Shown: in pieces, positions 39,796 to 48,354 of the stretch
How the letters are laid out: every line of letters begins with the position of its first letter
How positions within the stretch are numbered: the stretch's first letter is position 1
Source: Bacteroidota bacterium
Lineage (GTDB): Bacteria; Bacteroidota; Bacteroidia; M30B66
Length of the DNA stretch: 64,000 nt
Assembly (NCBI GenBank): GCA_027483445.1
Contig: JAIXUS010000045.1
Coordinates: 124,001 to 188,000 of the forward strand
Direction: 5' to 3'
The notes under the pieces: generated by a model
What the model saw: the letters and a program-made list of their open reading frames with translations, nothing else
Told to the model about the DNA's origin: nothing
Database searches by the model: none
Translations under genes and position numbers: made by a program

Positions 39796-40793
39796 GCGTG
39801 ATCATCATCGCCGAAGCCGGCGTGAATCATAACGGCGATATCGAGATGGCCAAGCGTCTCATCGATGTGGCGGCTGAGGCCGGCGCCGATTATGTGAAGT
39901 TCCAGACCTTCAGCGCCGAACGCCTGGTGACGCGTGATGCCGCCAAGGCGGATTACCAGAAGCGCAATGATGGCGAGGCCGACAGCCAGTTCGAAATGCT
40001 CAAGCGCCTGGAGTTGTCCGAGGCCATGCACCACGAGCTGATAGCGCATTGTGCGAGCCGCAACATTGCATTCTTTTCTACAGGCTTCGATATCGAAAGC
40101 CTGGACTTCCTCAATACGCTCGGCTTGCCGCTGTTCAAGATCCCGTCCGGGGAAATCACCAATCTGCCTTACCTGCGCCACATCGGCTCGCTGGGCAAGC
40201 CCATCATCATGTCGACGGGCATGGCAACACTTGACGAGATCGGTGCAGCGCTGGGCTTGCTGGAGCAGGCCGGTGCACCGCGTGATGCCATTACGGTTCT
40301 GCACTGCACTACCGACTATCCCGCTGCGATGAGCGATGTGAATTTGCGGGCGATGCTGGCCATCAAGGAAAAATTTGGCGTCAAGGTCGGCTACTCCGAC
40401 CATACCCAGGGAATTGAAGTGGCCATTGGTGCCACCGCGCTGGGGGCACAGCTGATCGAAAAGCATTTCACTTTGGATCGCACATTGCCCGGCCCGGATC
40501 ACAAGGCCAGCCTGGAACCGTCCGAGCTGAAAGCCATGGTCGCGGCGATACGCAATATCGAAATCGCGCTGGGTGACGGCAACAAGCAGCCGACCGCCAA
40601 TGAACTCAGGAACGTGGCGATTGCCAGAAAATCACTGGTTGCCGCCCGGCCGATCAAGGAAGGCGAAATCTTCACAGCCGATAACCTGGGCGTCAAACGT
40701 CCGGGCAGCGGCATTTCCCCGATGCGGCTCGATGAATTGATAGGCAAACAGGCCAGCCGCGATTATCGGATCGACGAGGTTATCCAGCCATGA
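39792..40793 (+). CDS. legI: LegI-like nonulosonic acid synthase (NeuB family)
   Basis: A 333-residue stand-alone NeuB-type enzyme: IIIAEAGVNHNGDIEMAKRL at residues 4-23, DYVKFQTFSAERLV near 35, LFKIPSGEITNLPYL near 115, CTTDYPAAMSDVNLR near 175, GYSDHTQGIEVAI near 200 and GPDHKASLEPSE near 235. A short SAF domain ends the protein (KSLVAARPIKEGEIFTADNLG). It condenses phosphoenolpyruvate with 2,4-diacetamido-2,4,6-trideoxymannose to give legionaminic acid. It is the ordinary form, unlike the TIM-barrel fusion at 29350. The ATG at 39792 overlaps the acetyltransferase stop. Confidence 0.9.
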   Translation: MSVIIIAEAGVNHNGDIEMAKRLIDVAAEAGADYVKFQTFSAERLVTRDAAKADYQKRNDGEADSQFEMLKRLELSEAMHHELIAHCASRNIAFFSTGFDIESLDFLNTLGLPLFKIPSGEITNLPYLRHIGSLGKPIIMSTGMATLDEIGAALGLLEQAGAPRDAITVLHCTTDYPAAMSDVNLRAMLAIKEKFGVKVGYSDHTQGIEVAIGATALGAQLIEKHFTLDRTLPGPDHKASLEPSELKAMVAAIRNIEIALGDGNKQPTANELRNVAIARKSLVAARPIKEGEIFTADNLGVKRPGSGISPMRLDELIGKQASRDYRIDEVIQP

Positions 40794-41959
40794 AGCGCAA
40801 GATTTGTGTTCTCACCGGCACCCGCGCCGAATATGGTTTGCTGCGCTGGCTGATGACGGATGTCAGCAACGATGCCGCACTTGAATTGCAGGTCATCGCC
40901 ACGGGTGCGCATCTGTCGCCGGAATTTGGACTGACCTATCGTGAAATCGAGGCTGACGGTTTCAGGATTGATCGCAAGGTCGAGATGCTGTTGAGTTCCG
41001 ACAGCCCGGTTGGCATCACCAAGTCCATGGGCCTCGGCTTGTCGGGCTACGCGGATGCACTGTCCGAATTGCGCCCGGATGTGCTGGTGCTGATCGGCGA
41101 CCGTTACGAAACATTCTCTGCCGCCGCCGCCGCCCTGGTGGCGAAAATTCCGGTCGCGCACCTGCATGGTGGCGAAATTACCGAAGGCGCATTTGACGAT
41201 GCGCTGCGCCACGCCATCAGCAAGCTTTCGCACTTGCACTTCGTGGCGCTGGACGATTACCGACGTCGCGTCATCCAGCTTGGCGAAAGGCCGGAGTCCG
41301 TCTTTACCGTTGGCGGGCTGGGCATTGACGGCATGCTCAGGCAGCCTTTGCTCAGCCGCGACGTACTCGAACAATCGCTGGGCCTGAAATTCAATCGCCG
41401 CAACCTGCTCGTGACTTTCCATCCAGCCACGCTGGAAAACGCCTCTCCCGAAGCGCAAATGGAAGAACTTCTGCAGGCGCTGGATGCACTTGAAGAGACC
41501 CAGCTCATCTTCACCATGCCGAATGCCGATACGGGTGGTCGGGCGCTGATGTCCATGGTGGATAAATTTGTCGCGGCTCGCCCTGAGCGCGCCAAGGCTT
41601 TCGCTTCTCTCGGTCAGCAACGCTATCTGTCCTGCCTGCAGTTTGTCGACGGGGTGGTCGGAAACTCATCCAGCGGTGTACTTGAGGCGCCAAGTTTCGG
41701 CATTGGAACCATCGATATCGGCGGCCGTCAGCGCGGCCGTCTGAAGGCCGCCAGCGTGATCGAATGCGCTCCGCAACGCGAACAGATCGCCGCGGCGCTG
41801 AAGCGCATTTATGCGCCCGATTTCCAGGCCAGCCTGCGTGAGGTCAAGAACCCATATGGCGACGGTGGCGCTAGCGCCAGGATTCTGAGCGTATTGCGCG
41901 ACTGTCCACTGGATGCGCTCATCATGAAGCGCTTTTACGATCAACCCGAAACTGTGTAG
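40790..41959 (+). CDS. legG: LegG-like hydrolysing nucleotide-sugar 2-epimerase (NeuC family)
   Basis: A 389-residue GT-B fold enzyme. It starts ICVLTGTRAEYGLLRWLMT, and has VLVLIGDRYETFSAAAAALV near 98, PVAHLHGGEITEGAFDDALRH near 120 and NSSSGVLEAPSFGIGTIDIG near 293. NeuC-type enzymes remove the nucleotide and invert C2 in one step. LegG makes 2,4-diacetamido-2,4,6-trideoxymannose for LegI from the GDP-linked sugar. It overlaps legI by four bases and its stop abuts the next start (TAGATG). Confidence 0.9.
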   Translation: MKRKICVLTGTRAEYGLLRWLMTDVSNDAALELQVIATGAHLSPEFGLTYREIEADGFRIDRKVEMLLSSDSPVGITKSMGLGLSGYADALSELRPDVLVLIGDRYETFSAAAAALVAKIPVAHLHGGEITEGAFDDALRHAISKLSHLHFVALDDYRRRVIQLGERPESVFTVGGLGIDGMLRQPLLSRDVLEQSLGLKFNRRNLLVTFHPATLENASPEAQMEELLQALDALEETQLIFTMPNADTGGRALMSMVDKFVAARPERAKAFASLGQQRYLSCLQFVDGVVGNSSSGVLEAPSFGIGTIDIGGRQRGRLKAASVIECAPQREQIAAALKRIYAPDFQASLREVKNPYGDGGASARILSVLRDCPLDALIMKRFYDQPETV

Positions 41960-43051
41960 ATGGATTCGAACAAAGCCAATCCGCCATCTAAGCCTATCGC
42001 CAGCGACGACCCGCTGTGGTGCGCTGTGCTGCCGCCGGATGCGACTATCCAGCAAGCCATCCAGAACTTGGATGAAAGCGCGCTGCAAATCGTGCTGGTT
42101 GTCGATGGCGACGGCACGCTGGTCGGTACCGTGACCGACGGCGACATTCGCCGTGGCTTGCTGCGCGGCCTGACGCTGGACACGCGCATCGACTCGATCG
42201 CCTTCCGCGACTCGCTGGTGGTGCCGCCTGAGCTTGGCCGCGAGACAGTGCTGCAATTGATGCATGCCAACAAGATTCGCCAACTGCCGGTGACCGACTC
42301 CGACCGTCGCCTGCTCGGCCTGCACCTGATGGACGACCTAGTGTTTCCGCATGAGCGGCCGAACGTGATGGTGATCATGGCTGGCGGCAAGGGCGTGCGC
42401 TTGCGGCCGCATACCGAAAACTGTCCGAAGCCCTTGCTGCCTGTCGGCGGCAAACCCATGCTCGAACACATTATCGAACGCGCCAAGGCCGACGGCATCT
42501 GTCGCTTTGTGCTGGCCATCCATTATCTCGGTCACATGATCGAAGAGTATTTTGGCGATGGCAGCAAATGGCAGGTCAAGATCGAATACCTGCGCGAAGA
42601 TGCGCCGCTGGGCACTGCCGGTGCGCTGTCCCTGCTGCAGCCGGTGCCGACGCATCCGATCCTGGTGACCAACGGCGACGTGATGACCGACATTCGCTAC
42701 GGCGAAGTGCTCGATTTCCACAATCGCCATGCCGGCGCTTCCGCCACCATGGCGGTACGCCTGCACGAGTGGCAGCACCCGTTTGGCGTGGTCAATATCC
42801 GCGGCGTGGATATCGTCGGCTTCGAAGAAAAGCCGATGGTGCGCACGCACATCAATGCCGGCATCTATGTTCTCGATCCCGAAGCGCTCGGCTATCTGAG
42901 CCAGGGCGGCAATTGCGACATGCCGACCCTGTTCGAGCGCATGCAGCAGGACAGCCGGCGCACCATCGTTTATCCGATGTACGAGCCCTGGCTGGATGTA
43001 GGTCGTCCCGACGACCTCAGTCATGCCAGAAGCCAGCACTCGCCCGAATAA
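41960..43051 (+). CDS. ptmE: PtmE-like CBS-domain nucleotidyltransferase
   Basis: A 363-residue protein. Residues about 15-130 form a CBS pair (VLVVDGDGTLVGTVTDGDIRR, and RQLPVTDSDRRLLGLHLMDD). From residue 133 a nucleotidyltransferase follows: VMVIMAGGKGVRLRPHTENCPKPLLPVGGKP, then APLGTAGALSLL, LVTNGDVMTD and PWLDVGRPDD. This is the layout of PtmE, the GlcN-1-phosphate guanylyltransferase that starts the Campylobacter legionaminate pathway with GDP-linked sugars. The CBS pair may sense a nucleotide. The CBS part resembles that of the HddA-like kinase in this locus. Placement directly after legG supports PtmE. Confidence 0.83.
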   Translation: MDSNKANPPSKPIASDDPLWCAVLPPDATIQQAIQNLDESALQIVLVVDGDGTLVGTVTDGDIRRGLLRGLTLDTRIDSIAFRDSLVVPPELGRETVLQLMHANKIRQLPVTDSDRRLLGLHLMDDLVFPHERPNVMVIMAGGKGVRLRPHTENCPKPLLPVGGKPMLEHIIERAKADGICRFVLAIHYLGHMIEEYFGDGSKWQVKIEYLREDAPLGTAGALSLLQPVPTHPILVTNGDVMTDIRYGEVLDFHNRHAGASATMAVRLHEWQHPFGVVNIRGVDIVGFEEKPMVRTHINAGIYVLDPEALGYLSQGGNCDMPTLFERMQQDSRRTIVYPMYEPWLDVGRPDDLSHARSQHSPE

Positions 43052-43081
43052 ATCTATTTGAAGAAGTATCCCAAGGAAGCC

Positions 43082-44242
43082 ATGAAAAAACAGAACCTGA
43101 TTGAGAAGTACAAACTGCCTACCGAGATAAGGTACTGCAAGAAATGCACGATCTCCAACCAGCGCCCGCGCATCACCTTCGATGAGCACGGCGTATGTTC
43201 CGCCTGCAACTATGCCGAGTACAAGCGCAGCAAGGTGGACTGGGAGCGGCGCGAACAGGAGCTGATCGAACTGTGCAATCGCTACCGCAAGGGCAACGGC
43301 GAATACGACGTGATCGTGCCATGCAGCGGCGGCAAGGATGGCAGCTTTGTGGCGCATCAGCTCAAGTACAAGTACGGCATGAATCCGCTGGCTGTGACCT
43401 GGGCGCCGTTGCGTCCGACCGATATCGGACGCCGCAATCTGGATGCCTTCATCGATTCCGGCTTCGACAATATTTTCGGCAAGCCCAACGGCAAGGTGAC
43501 GCGTCGCCTCGCCAATCTGTCCCTGCTGCACATGGGCGATCCGTTCCAGCCTTTCATCTACGGACAAACCAACTTCCCGCTACACATCGCGGTGAAGTAC
43601 GGCGTGTCGCTGATCATGTACGGCGAGAACGGCGAAGTCGAATACGGCGGCGACATGAAGAACGCCTTTCGTCCGGATCGTGATATCCAGGATCACGACT
43701 CACACTATTTCTCCGGTCTGCCGCCAGAATTCTGGACCGAGCACGGTATTTCCGAGGCCGACCTGATGCCCTTCATGGCGCCCAAGTATGAGGACATCGT
43801 CAAGAACAAGACGCAGATCCATTTCATGGGTTACTACAAGTTCTGGGATCCGCAAGAAAATTTCTACTACTGTTCCGAGCACACCGGCTTTACGCCCAAC
43901 ACGGAACGTTCCGAAGGTACCTACTCGAAGTACGCCAGCCTGGATGACCGTATCGACGGTTTCCATTACTACCTGGGCTATATCAAGTTCGGTATCGGCC
44001 GCACGACTTCCGATACGGCGCATGAAATCCGCGACGGCAAGATCACGCGTGAAGAAGGGATTGCCCTGGTGCAGCGTTACGATGGGGAGTTCCCGAAGAA
44101 GCACCTGGTCGAGTTCCTCGAGTACTGCGACATCACCGAAGAGCAGCTGACCGAAGTCATCGACAGCTGGCGCTCGGATCACATCTGGGAACAGGTGGAT
44201 GGCGTATGGCAGCTGAAGAAGCCGGTGTGGAAGGCTGACTGA
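43082..44242 (+). CDS. N-acetyl sugar amidotransferase (WbpG/PseA type)
   Basis: A 386-residue protein with an N-terminal Cys pair cluster (YCKKCTISNQRP and CSACNY, residues about 20-45, likely a zinc site) and an ATP pyrophosphatase P-loop (VIVPCSGGKDGSFVAHQL, about residue 80). It matches the WbpG/PseA/PtmG family, which uses ammonia from a HisH/HisF-like pair to turn an acetamido group into an acetamidino group, on Man(2NAc3N) or on pseudaminic/legionaminic acid. The next two genes are those HisF- and HisH-like partners. The ATG at 43082 has AAGGA just upstream; a TTG at 43058 is the alternative. Confidence 0.87.
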   Translation: MKKQNLIEKYKLPTEIRYCKKCTISNQRPRITFDEHGVCSACNYAEYKRSKVDWERREQELIELCNRYRKGNGEYDVIVPCSGGKDGSFVAHQLKYKYGMNPLAVTWAPLRPTDIGRRNLDAFIDSGFDNIFGKPNGKVTRRLANLSLLHMGDPFQPFIYGQTNFPLHIAVKYGVSLIMYGENGEVEYGGDMKNAFRPDRDIQDHDSHYFSGLPPEFWTEHGISEADLMPFMAPKYEDIVKNKTQIHFMGYYKFWDPQENFYYCSEHTGFTPNTERSEGTYSKYASLDDRIDGFHYYLGYIKFGIGRTTSDTAHEIRDGKITREEGIALVQRYDGEFPKKHLVEFLEYCDITEEQLTEVIDSWRSDHIWEQVDGVWQLKKPVWKAD

Positions 44243-44250
44243 GTCTTTTC

Positions 44251-45021
44251 ATGAGAAACATCCGCCTCATCGGCCGGCTCGACGTCAAGGGCCCCAACCT
44301 CATCAAGGGCGTGCATCTTGAAGGCTTGCGCGTAATCGGCTCGCCGACGGAACATGCCCAGCGCTATTACCAGCAGGGCGCCGACGAGCTGATCTATATG
44401 GACTGCGTGGCGAGCCTGTACGGCCGCAACAGCCTGCACGACATCGTCGAGCAGGCTGCTCGCGACGTATTCATTCCGCTGACGGTCGGCGGCGGCATTC
44501 GTTCTGCCGATGACGCCAATCGCCTGTTGCGTTGCGGCGCCGACAAGGTCGCCGTCAATACCGCGGCGGTGGCCAATCCCAAACTCATCACTGAGATCGC
44601 ACGGCGCTTCGGCAGTCAATGCATGGTGCTTTCGGTTGAGGCCAAGCAAATCGGTCCCGGACATTGGGAAGCCTATACGGACAATGGCCGTGAAAGAAGC
44701 GGCATCGATGTGGTCGAGTGGGTCAAGCAGGGCGTGGCGCTCGGCGCCGGTGAAATCCTGCTGACGTCAGTTGACCGCGACGGCACCCGACGCGGCTTCG
44801 ATATCGAGTTGATCGAAGCAGTGAGCTCGGTGGTTTCGGTTCCTGTCATCGCCAGCGGTGGGATGGGCAAGCCGGAGGATATTGCAGCGGCCATTCACAC
44901 TGGCGGCGCGGACGCGATCGCAATGGCGGATATCCTGCATTACAAGCGCGCCACCGTCGGCGACGTACGCAAGGCGGCGCAGGCCGCAGGCATCGACGTG
45001 CGGGAGTTCGACCATGCGTAA
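44251..45021 (+). CDS. HisF-like cyclase-fold subunit of the amidotransferase system
   Basis: A 256-residue TIM barrel similar to HisF over its whole length: RLDVKGPNLIKGVHLEGLR, DELIYMDCVASLYGRN, FIPLTVGGGIRS, DKVAVNTAAVANPKLI, GEILLTSVDRDGTRRGFD and PVIASGGMGKPEDI. Asp11 is kept (RLDVKG), but the second catalytic acid of HisF (Asp130 in T. maritima numbering) is Glu here (LSVEAKQ). It is not part of a histidine operon but lies between a WbpG-type amidotransferase and a HisH-like glutaminase, so it probably channels ammonia to the amidotransferase. It overlaps the HisH-like gene by eight bases. Confidence 0.85.
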   Translation: MRNIRLIGRLDVKGPNLIKGVHLEGLRVIGSPTEHAQRYYQQGADELIYMDCVASLYGRNSLHDIVEQAARDVFIPLTVGGGIRSADDANRLLRCGADKVAVNTAAVANPKLITEIARRFGSQCMVLSVEAKQIGPGHWEAYTDNGRERSGIDVVEWVKQGVALGAGEILLTSVDRDGTRRGFDIELIEAVSSVVSVPVIASGGMGKPEDIAAAIHTGGADAIAMADILHYKRATVGDVRKAAQAAGIDVREFDHA

Positions 45022-45655
45022 TGTCGCCATCATCGATTACGGCCTGGGCAATCTCCTCAGCGTCGAGCGCGCTTTTGAGCATTGCGGCGCCAATGCCGTC
45101 ATCAGCTCTGATCCCGATTTCATCCTTCGCGCCTCGCATGTCGTCCTGCCTGGCGTCGGCGCCATCACCAATGCCATGGAATCTTTGTCCAGGGACGGTC
45201 TGGATGAAGTGGTCAAGGAAGTCGCACAGGCAGGCACCCCGCTGATGGGAATTTGCCTGGGCATGCAGATGTTGCTGGAGGAGAGCGAGGAATTCGGTCT
45301 GACCCGTACCCTGGGCCTGATTCCAGGGCGCGTGATTCCGGTTCCGAATACGGCGCCAGATGGTACATCGGTCAAGATTCCCAACATCGGCTGGTATGGT
45401 CTGCGTGTCGGTGAAGCCGATGTGCCCTGGACGGGCACCGTGCTTGAAGACGTGCAACCCGGCGAGGCGGTGTATTTCGTGCACTCCTTCATGGCCAGTG
45501 CGGCCGACCACCGCCACCATCTGGCCGATTGTGTTTACGGCGGCAATCCGGTGACTGCTGTGGTCATGCGCGACAACGTCGTCGGCTGCCAATTCCATCC
45601 GGAAAAAAGCGGCGATGTCGGCTTGCGCATTCTCAAGCGTTTCATGACCCTATGA
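45014..45655 (+). CDS. HisH-like glutaminase subunit
   Basis: A 213-residue class I glutamine amidotransferase. The nucleophilic Cys is in MGICLGMQMLLEESEEFG (about residue 80), the catalytic His and Glu are in GCQFHPEKSGDVGL near 195, and VVLPGVGAITNAM is near 45. HisH releases ammonia from glutamine for its HisF partner; here the pair likely feeds the WbpG-type enzyme upstream. It starts at an ATG overlapping the HisF-like gene and overlaps legF by four bases. In true histidine biosynthesis it would be next to hisA and hisI, which are absent. Confidence 0.87.
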   Translation: MRNVAIIDYGLGNLLSVERAFEHCGANAVISSDPDFILRASHVVLPGVGAITNAMESLSRDGLDEVVKEVAQAGTPLMGICLGMQMLLEESEEFGLTRTLGLIPGRVIPVPNTAPDGTSVKIPNIGWYGLRVGEADVPWTGTVLEDVQPGEAVYFVHSFMASAADHRHHLADCVYGGNPVTAVVMRDNVVGCQFHPEKSGDVGLRILKRFMTL

Positions 45656-46359
45656 AAATACTGGCGCTCATTCCAGCGCGTGGCGGCTCCAAGCGGCTGC
45701 CGGGCAAGAACATCCGCCAGCTCGGCGGACGTCCGCTGCTCACCTGGAGTGTGGACGCTGCCCGTGGTCTGGACTCGATCTGCGATCTCCTAGTCAGCAC
45801 CGACGACGCGCAGATCGCAGCGGCCGCCACTGCCGCCGGCGCCCTGGTGCCCTGGTTGCGTCCGCCCGAGCTGGCGACGGATACCGCCACCAGCGTCGAT
45901 GTTTGCCTGCACGCACTCGACTGGTATGAGCGCGAGCATGGCGCCGTGGATGGCGTGCTTCTGCTGCAGCCGACCACGCCGTATCGCCGCCGCAGCACCT
46001 TGTTGCGCGGCTTACAACTCTTTGAAAGCCAGGGTCGCCACGCCGTGGTTGGCGTTGCACCGGCAGCGGTGCATCCGCAGTGGTGCATGCGCGTCAATGG
46101 GCTGCAAATGCGACCCTACCTGTCCGGCGAAGGCCTGTCGCAACGCTCGCAGGATTTGCCGCCGGCGTATGCCGTTTGCGGCGCCTTCTATCTGGTGGCG
46201 CCGGATGAGTTGCGTCAGCGCGGCAGCTTCTTTCCGCCCGACGCGGTGCCTTTGGTGATTGATGACCCGGTCGAGTGCATTGATATCGATACCGCGATGG
46301 ACTGGCGCCTGGCAGAAGCCTGCCTGGCCGATTTTTCTGCATTGGCGACGGAGAACTGA
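45652..46359 (+). CDS. legF: LegF-like CMP-legionaminate synthetase (second CMP-sugar synthetase)
   Basis: A 235-residue acylneuraminate cytidylyltransferase: LALIPARGGSKRLPGKNI at residues 4-21, LVSTDDAQIAAAATAAGA near 45, LLQPTTPYRRRSTLL near 105, and the C-terminal PVECIDIDTAMDW. It lies at the end of the legionaminate set, so its substrate is most likely legionaminic acid or an amidino-modified form. The first copy (32988) has a more deviating LRPTPPSR motif. The ATG at 45652 overlaps the glutaminase stop. Confidence 0.88.
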   Translation: MKILALIPARGGSKRLPGKNIRQLGGRPLLTWSVDAARGLDSICDLLVSTDDAQIAAAATAAGALVPWLRPPELATDTATSVDVCLHALDWYEREHGAVDGVLLLQPTTPYRRRSTLLRGLQLFESQGRHAVVGVAPAAVHPQWCMRVNGLQMRPYLSGEGLSQRSQDLPPAYAVCGAFYLVAPDELRQRGSFFPPDAVPLVIDDPVECIDIDTAMDWRLAEACLADFSALATEN

Positions 46360-46360
46360 G

Positions 46361-47557
46361 TTGGATAATCCCGCGCCCAGCACCTTGAACCAAACAGACG
46401 ATGCCTTGCCCAAGCGCATCGTCTTCATGATTCCGCACCCGCCGGCAGTGGATTTCGCACGCAAGTTTTTTGTGCCGGAGCTGAAGGCGGCCGGCTTCGA
46501 GGTGTACCTCTGGAATATTGGTCCGCTGATGGATCTGGATTTGTCTGTCGAGACCAATGTCGAGTGCATGCATTACGCCCGCATCACCAGCCTTTCCGGT
46601 TTGCGCGCCAATATTAGCCAGGTGGATGCTTCGACGACTGTCTTCGTGCCACAGATTACGCGCTCGGGGCGTTCGTTCAGTGTGTACTTCATACTCGGCC
46701 TGGCCAAGGTAAAGACTGCATTTTTTGGTCGCGGCTATTTGCCTTTTATCAGCCAGCCGCGCAAGGACGGTCGTTTCTTCCTGAACAAGCTGCGCCAGGC
46801 GCGCAACTTCGGCCTGCTGCTGCGCTTTGTCTGGGAGGGCGTTCTGTCGCGCCTGCTGCCTGTGGTCAAGGTCTACGATCTGGCCTTCACCGCGGGACGA
46901 ATCGCCGAGCGGCTGCACGCCAATGATGCGGCAACGCTGGCCCCCATCCATCATTTCGATATCGACCAGATGCGCAGCGATACCGCGCCTGCGGAAGTGC
47001 AGGACAGGTATGCAGTCTTTCTCGATGACTACCTGCCTTTCCATCCGGATTTCAATATCGGCAACATTGGCCATATCGAGGCGGCGCCCTATTACAAGGC
47101 GCTCAACGCGTATTTTTCGTGGGCCGAACAAACAATGGGTTTGCGCGTGATCATCGCTGCGCATCCCAAGGCCCAGTATGCGTCCAATCCGTTTGGCGGG
47201 CGCGAGATCATTTTCGGCAAGACCCAACGCCTGGTGCGCGATGCCACACTGGTATTCGCGCATGGCTCGACCGCGATTTCGTTTGCGGTGATGTACGAAA
47301 AACCCTTATGCCTGCTGGTGAGCGAAGCAATCCGCACGGTGCATTTCCCCGAATACAACCAGATGCTCAAGACCGTGGAGCTGCTGGGTTGTCCCTTGCA
47401 GGACATTGAGCACGACCGTGCGCCGGAAGCGCTTGCGGCTTCCGTTGCGCATGACAAGTATCGTGAGTTCTATCGCGAGTTTCTTTCAAATACCGACGAC
47501 CCCAGAACATCGGCGGAGATCGTGGTTGCCGGAATTGCGGCATTGTCTGCGCGCTAA
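46361..47557 (+). CDS. Putative glycosyltransferase of unknown family, candidate nonulosonate transferase
   Basis: A 398-residue protein starting at a TTG right after legF (GGAG seven bases upstream). Features are RIVFMIPHPPAVDFARKFFVPEL at about residue 18, LRVIIAAHPKAQYASNPFGGREI near 265, and LVFAHGSTAISFAVMYEKPL near 298. The HP and HGST runs recall the donor-binding half of GT-B capsule and sialyl transferases. I do not recognise a family with certainty. Its place next to the CMP-legionaminate synthetase makes it a candidate for the transferase that adds the acidic sugar; that is inference from location. Confidence 0.52.
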   Translation: MDNPAPSTLNQTDDALPKRIVFMIPHPPAVDFARKFFVPELKAAGFEVYLWNIGPLMDLDLSVETNVECMHYARITSLSGLRANISQVDASTTVFVPQITRSGRSFSVYFILGLAKVKTAFFGRGYLPFISQPRKDGRFFLNKLRQARNFGLLLRFVWEGVLSRLLPVVKVYDLAFTAGRIAERLHANDAATLAPIHHFDIDQMRSDTAPAEVQDRYAVFLDDYLPFHPDFNIGNIGHIEAAPYYKALNAYFSWAEQTMGLRVIIAAHPKAQYASNPFGGREIIFGKTQRLVRDATLVFAHGSTAISFAVMYEKPLCLLVSEAIRTVHFPEYNQMLKTVELLGCPLQDIEHDRAPEALAASVAHDKYREFYREFLSNTDDPRTSAEIVVAGIAALSAR

Positions 47558-47586
47558 GCAGACGCGAGTGTGATGAAGAGGATGCA

Positions 47587-48354
47587 ATGGAGTTAACTGA
47601 AGTCAAGTTCTGGGAAGACTACTGGCGCGATTGCCAGCTCCCCTGCGAAGCCGACATGAAGAGTCCCTTCGACCGCGGCCTGGCCGAAGCACTGAAGGTC
47701 CGACTGAAGGGCGTACAAGGCGTTGCTTTCGAAGTCGGCTGTGCGCCGGGGAAATGGCTGACCTTCATGAGCAAGACGTTTGGCATGAAGGCCAGCGGCA
47801 TTGAATACTCGGAAGCCGGCATGCAGGCAACACGTCGAAATTTCGAGATTCTGGGTTTGCCTATCGAGACGATACTGGCCGGCGATTTTTTCGCCGTTGA
47901 GCCCGAGCCAAAATACGATGTGGTGATGTCGTACGGCTTCATCGAGCACTTCGACGATCCGGATGCCGTGGTGGCGCGCCATGCCGCCTGGTTGAAGCCC
48001 GGTGGCAAGTTGATCATCGGCGTGCCGAACTTCAATGGCATTTACAACCCGCTGCAGAAAATCCTTGATCCGGCCATCATCGACAAGCACAACCTCAAGA
48101 CCATGAAGCTGGATTATTTCCGCGGCCTGGCGCAACGCCTCGATCTCAAGCTGGAAAGCCTTGAGTACCTGGCTTCGTTCGAGCCGTCGCTGCCGATTGC
48201 AAAACCCGGCTTCGGCAATCCGGCGCAATTCCTGGTCAAGGGCTTCCTGCGCGTGGCCGCGAAACTGCGCCGCTCGCCGGCGCTGGACAATCTGAACGCC
48301 AGCTGGCTCAGCGCCTGCATTCTGGCCATCTACCAGAAGCCGGAGAGCAAGTGA
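47587..48354 (+). CDS. Class I SAM-dependent methyltransferase
   Basis: A 255-residue protein. The SAM-binding motif is FEVGCAPGKWLTFMSKTFG (about residues 44-62), followed by VMSYGFIEHFDDPDAVVARHA (about 117-137) and LKPGGKLIIGVPNFNGIY, the standard motifs of class I methyltransferases. It probably methylates a sugar of the repeat unit (O- or N-methyl), comparable to the methylated amidino group known on Campylobacter legionaminic acid. The substrate is unknown. It overlaps the next gene by four bases. Confidence 0.83.
   Translation: MELTEVKFWEDYWRDCQLPCEADMKSPFDRGLAEALKVRLKGVQGVAFEVGCAPGKWLTFMSKTFGMKASGIEYSEAGMQATRRNFEILGLPIETILAGDFFAVEPEPKYDVVMSYGFIEHFDDPDAVVARHAAWLKPGGKLIIGVPNFNGIYNPLQKILDPAIIDKHNLKTMKLDYFRGLAQRLDLKLESLEYLASFEPSLPIAKPGFGNPAQFLVKGFLRVAAKLRRSPALDNLNASWLSACILAIYQKPESK

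Noticed and set aside
44251-45655. HisF and HisH as part of histidine biosynthesis
   Set aside because: No other his genes are nearby, the HisF catalytic residue is changed, and the pair is enclosed by sugar genes with a WbpG-type amidotransferase.
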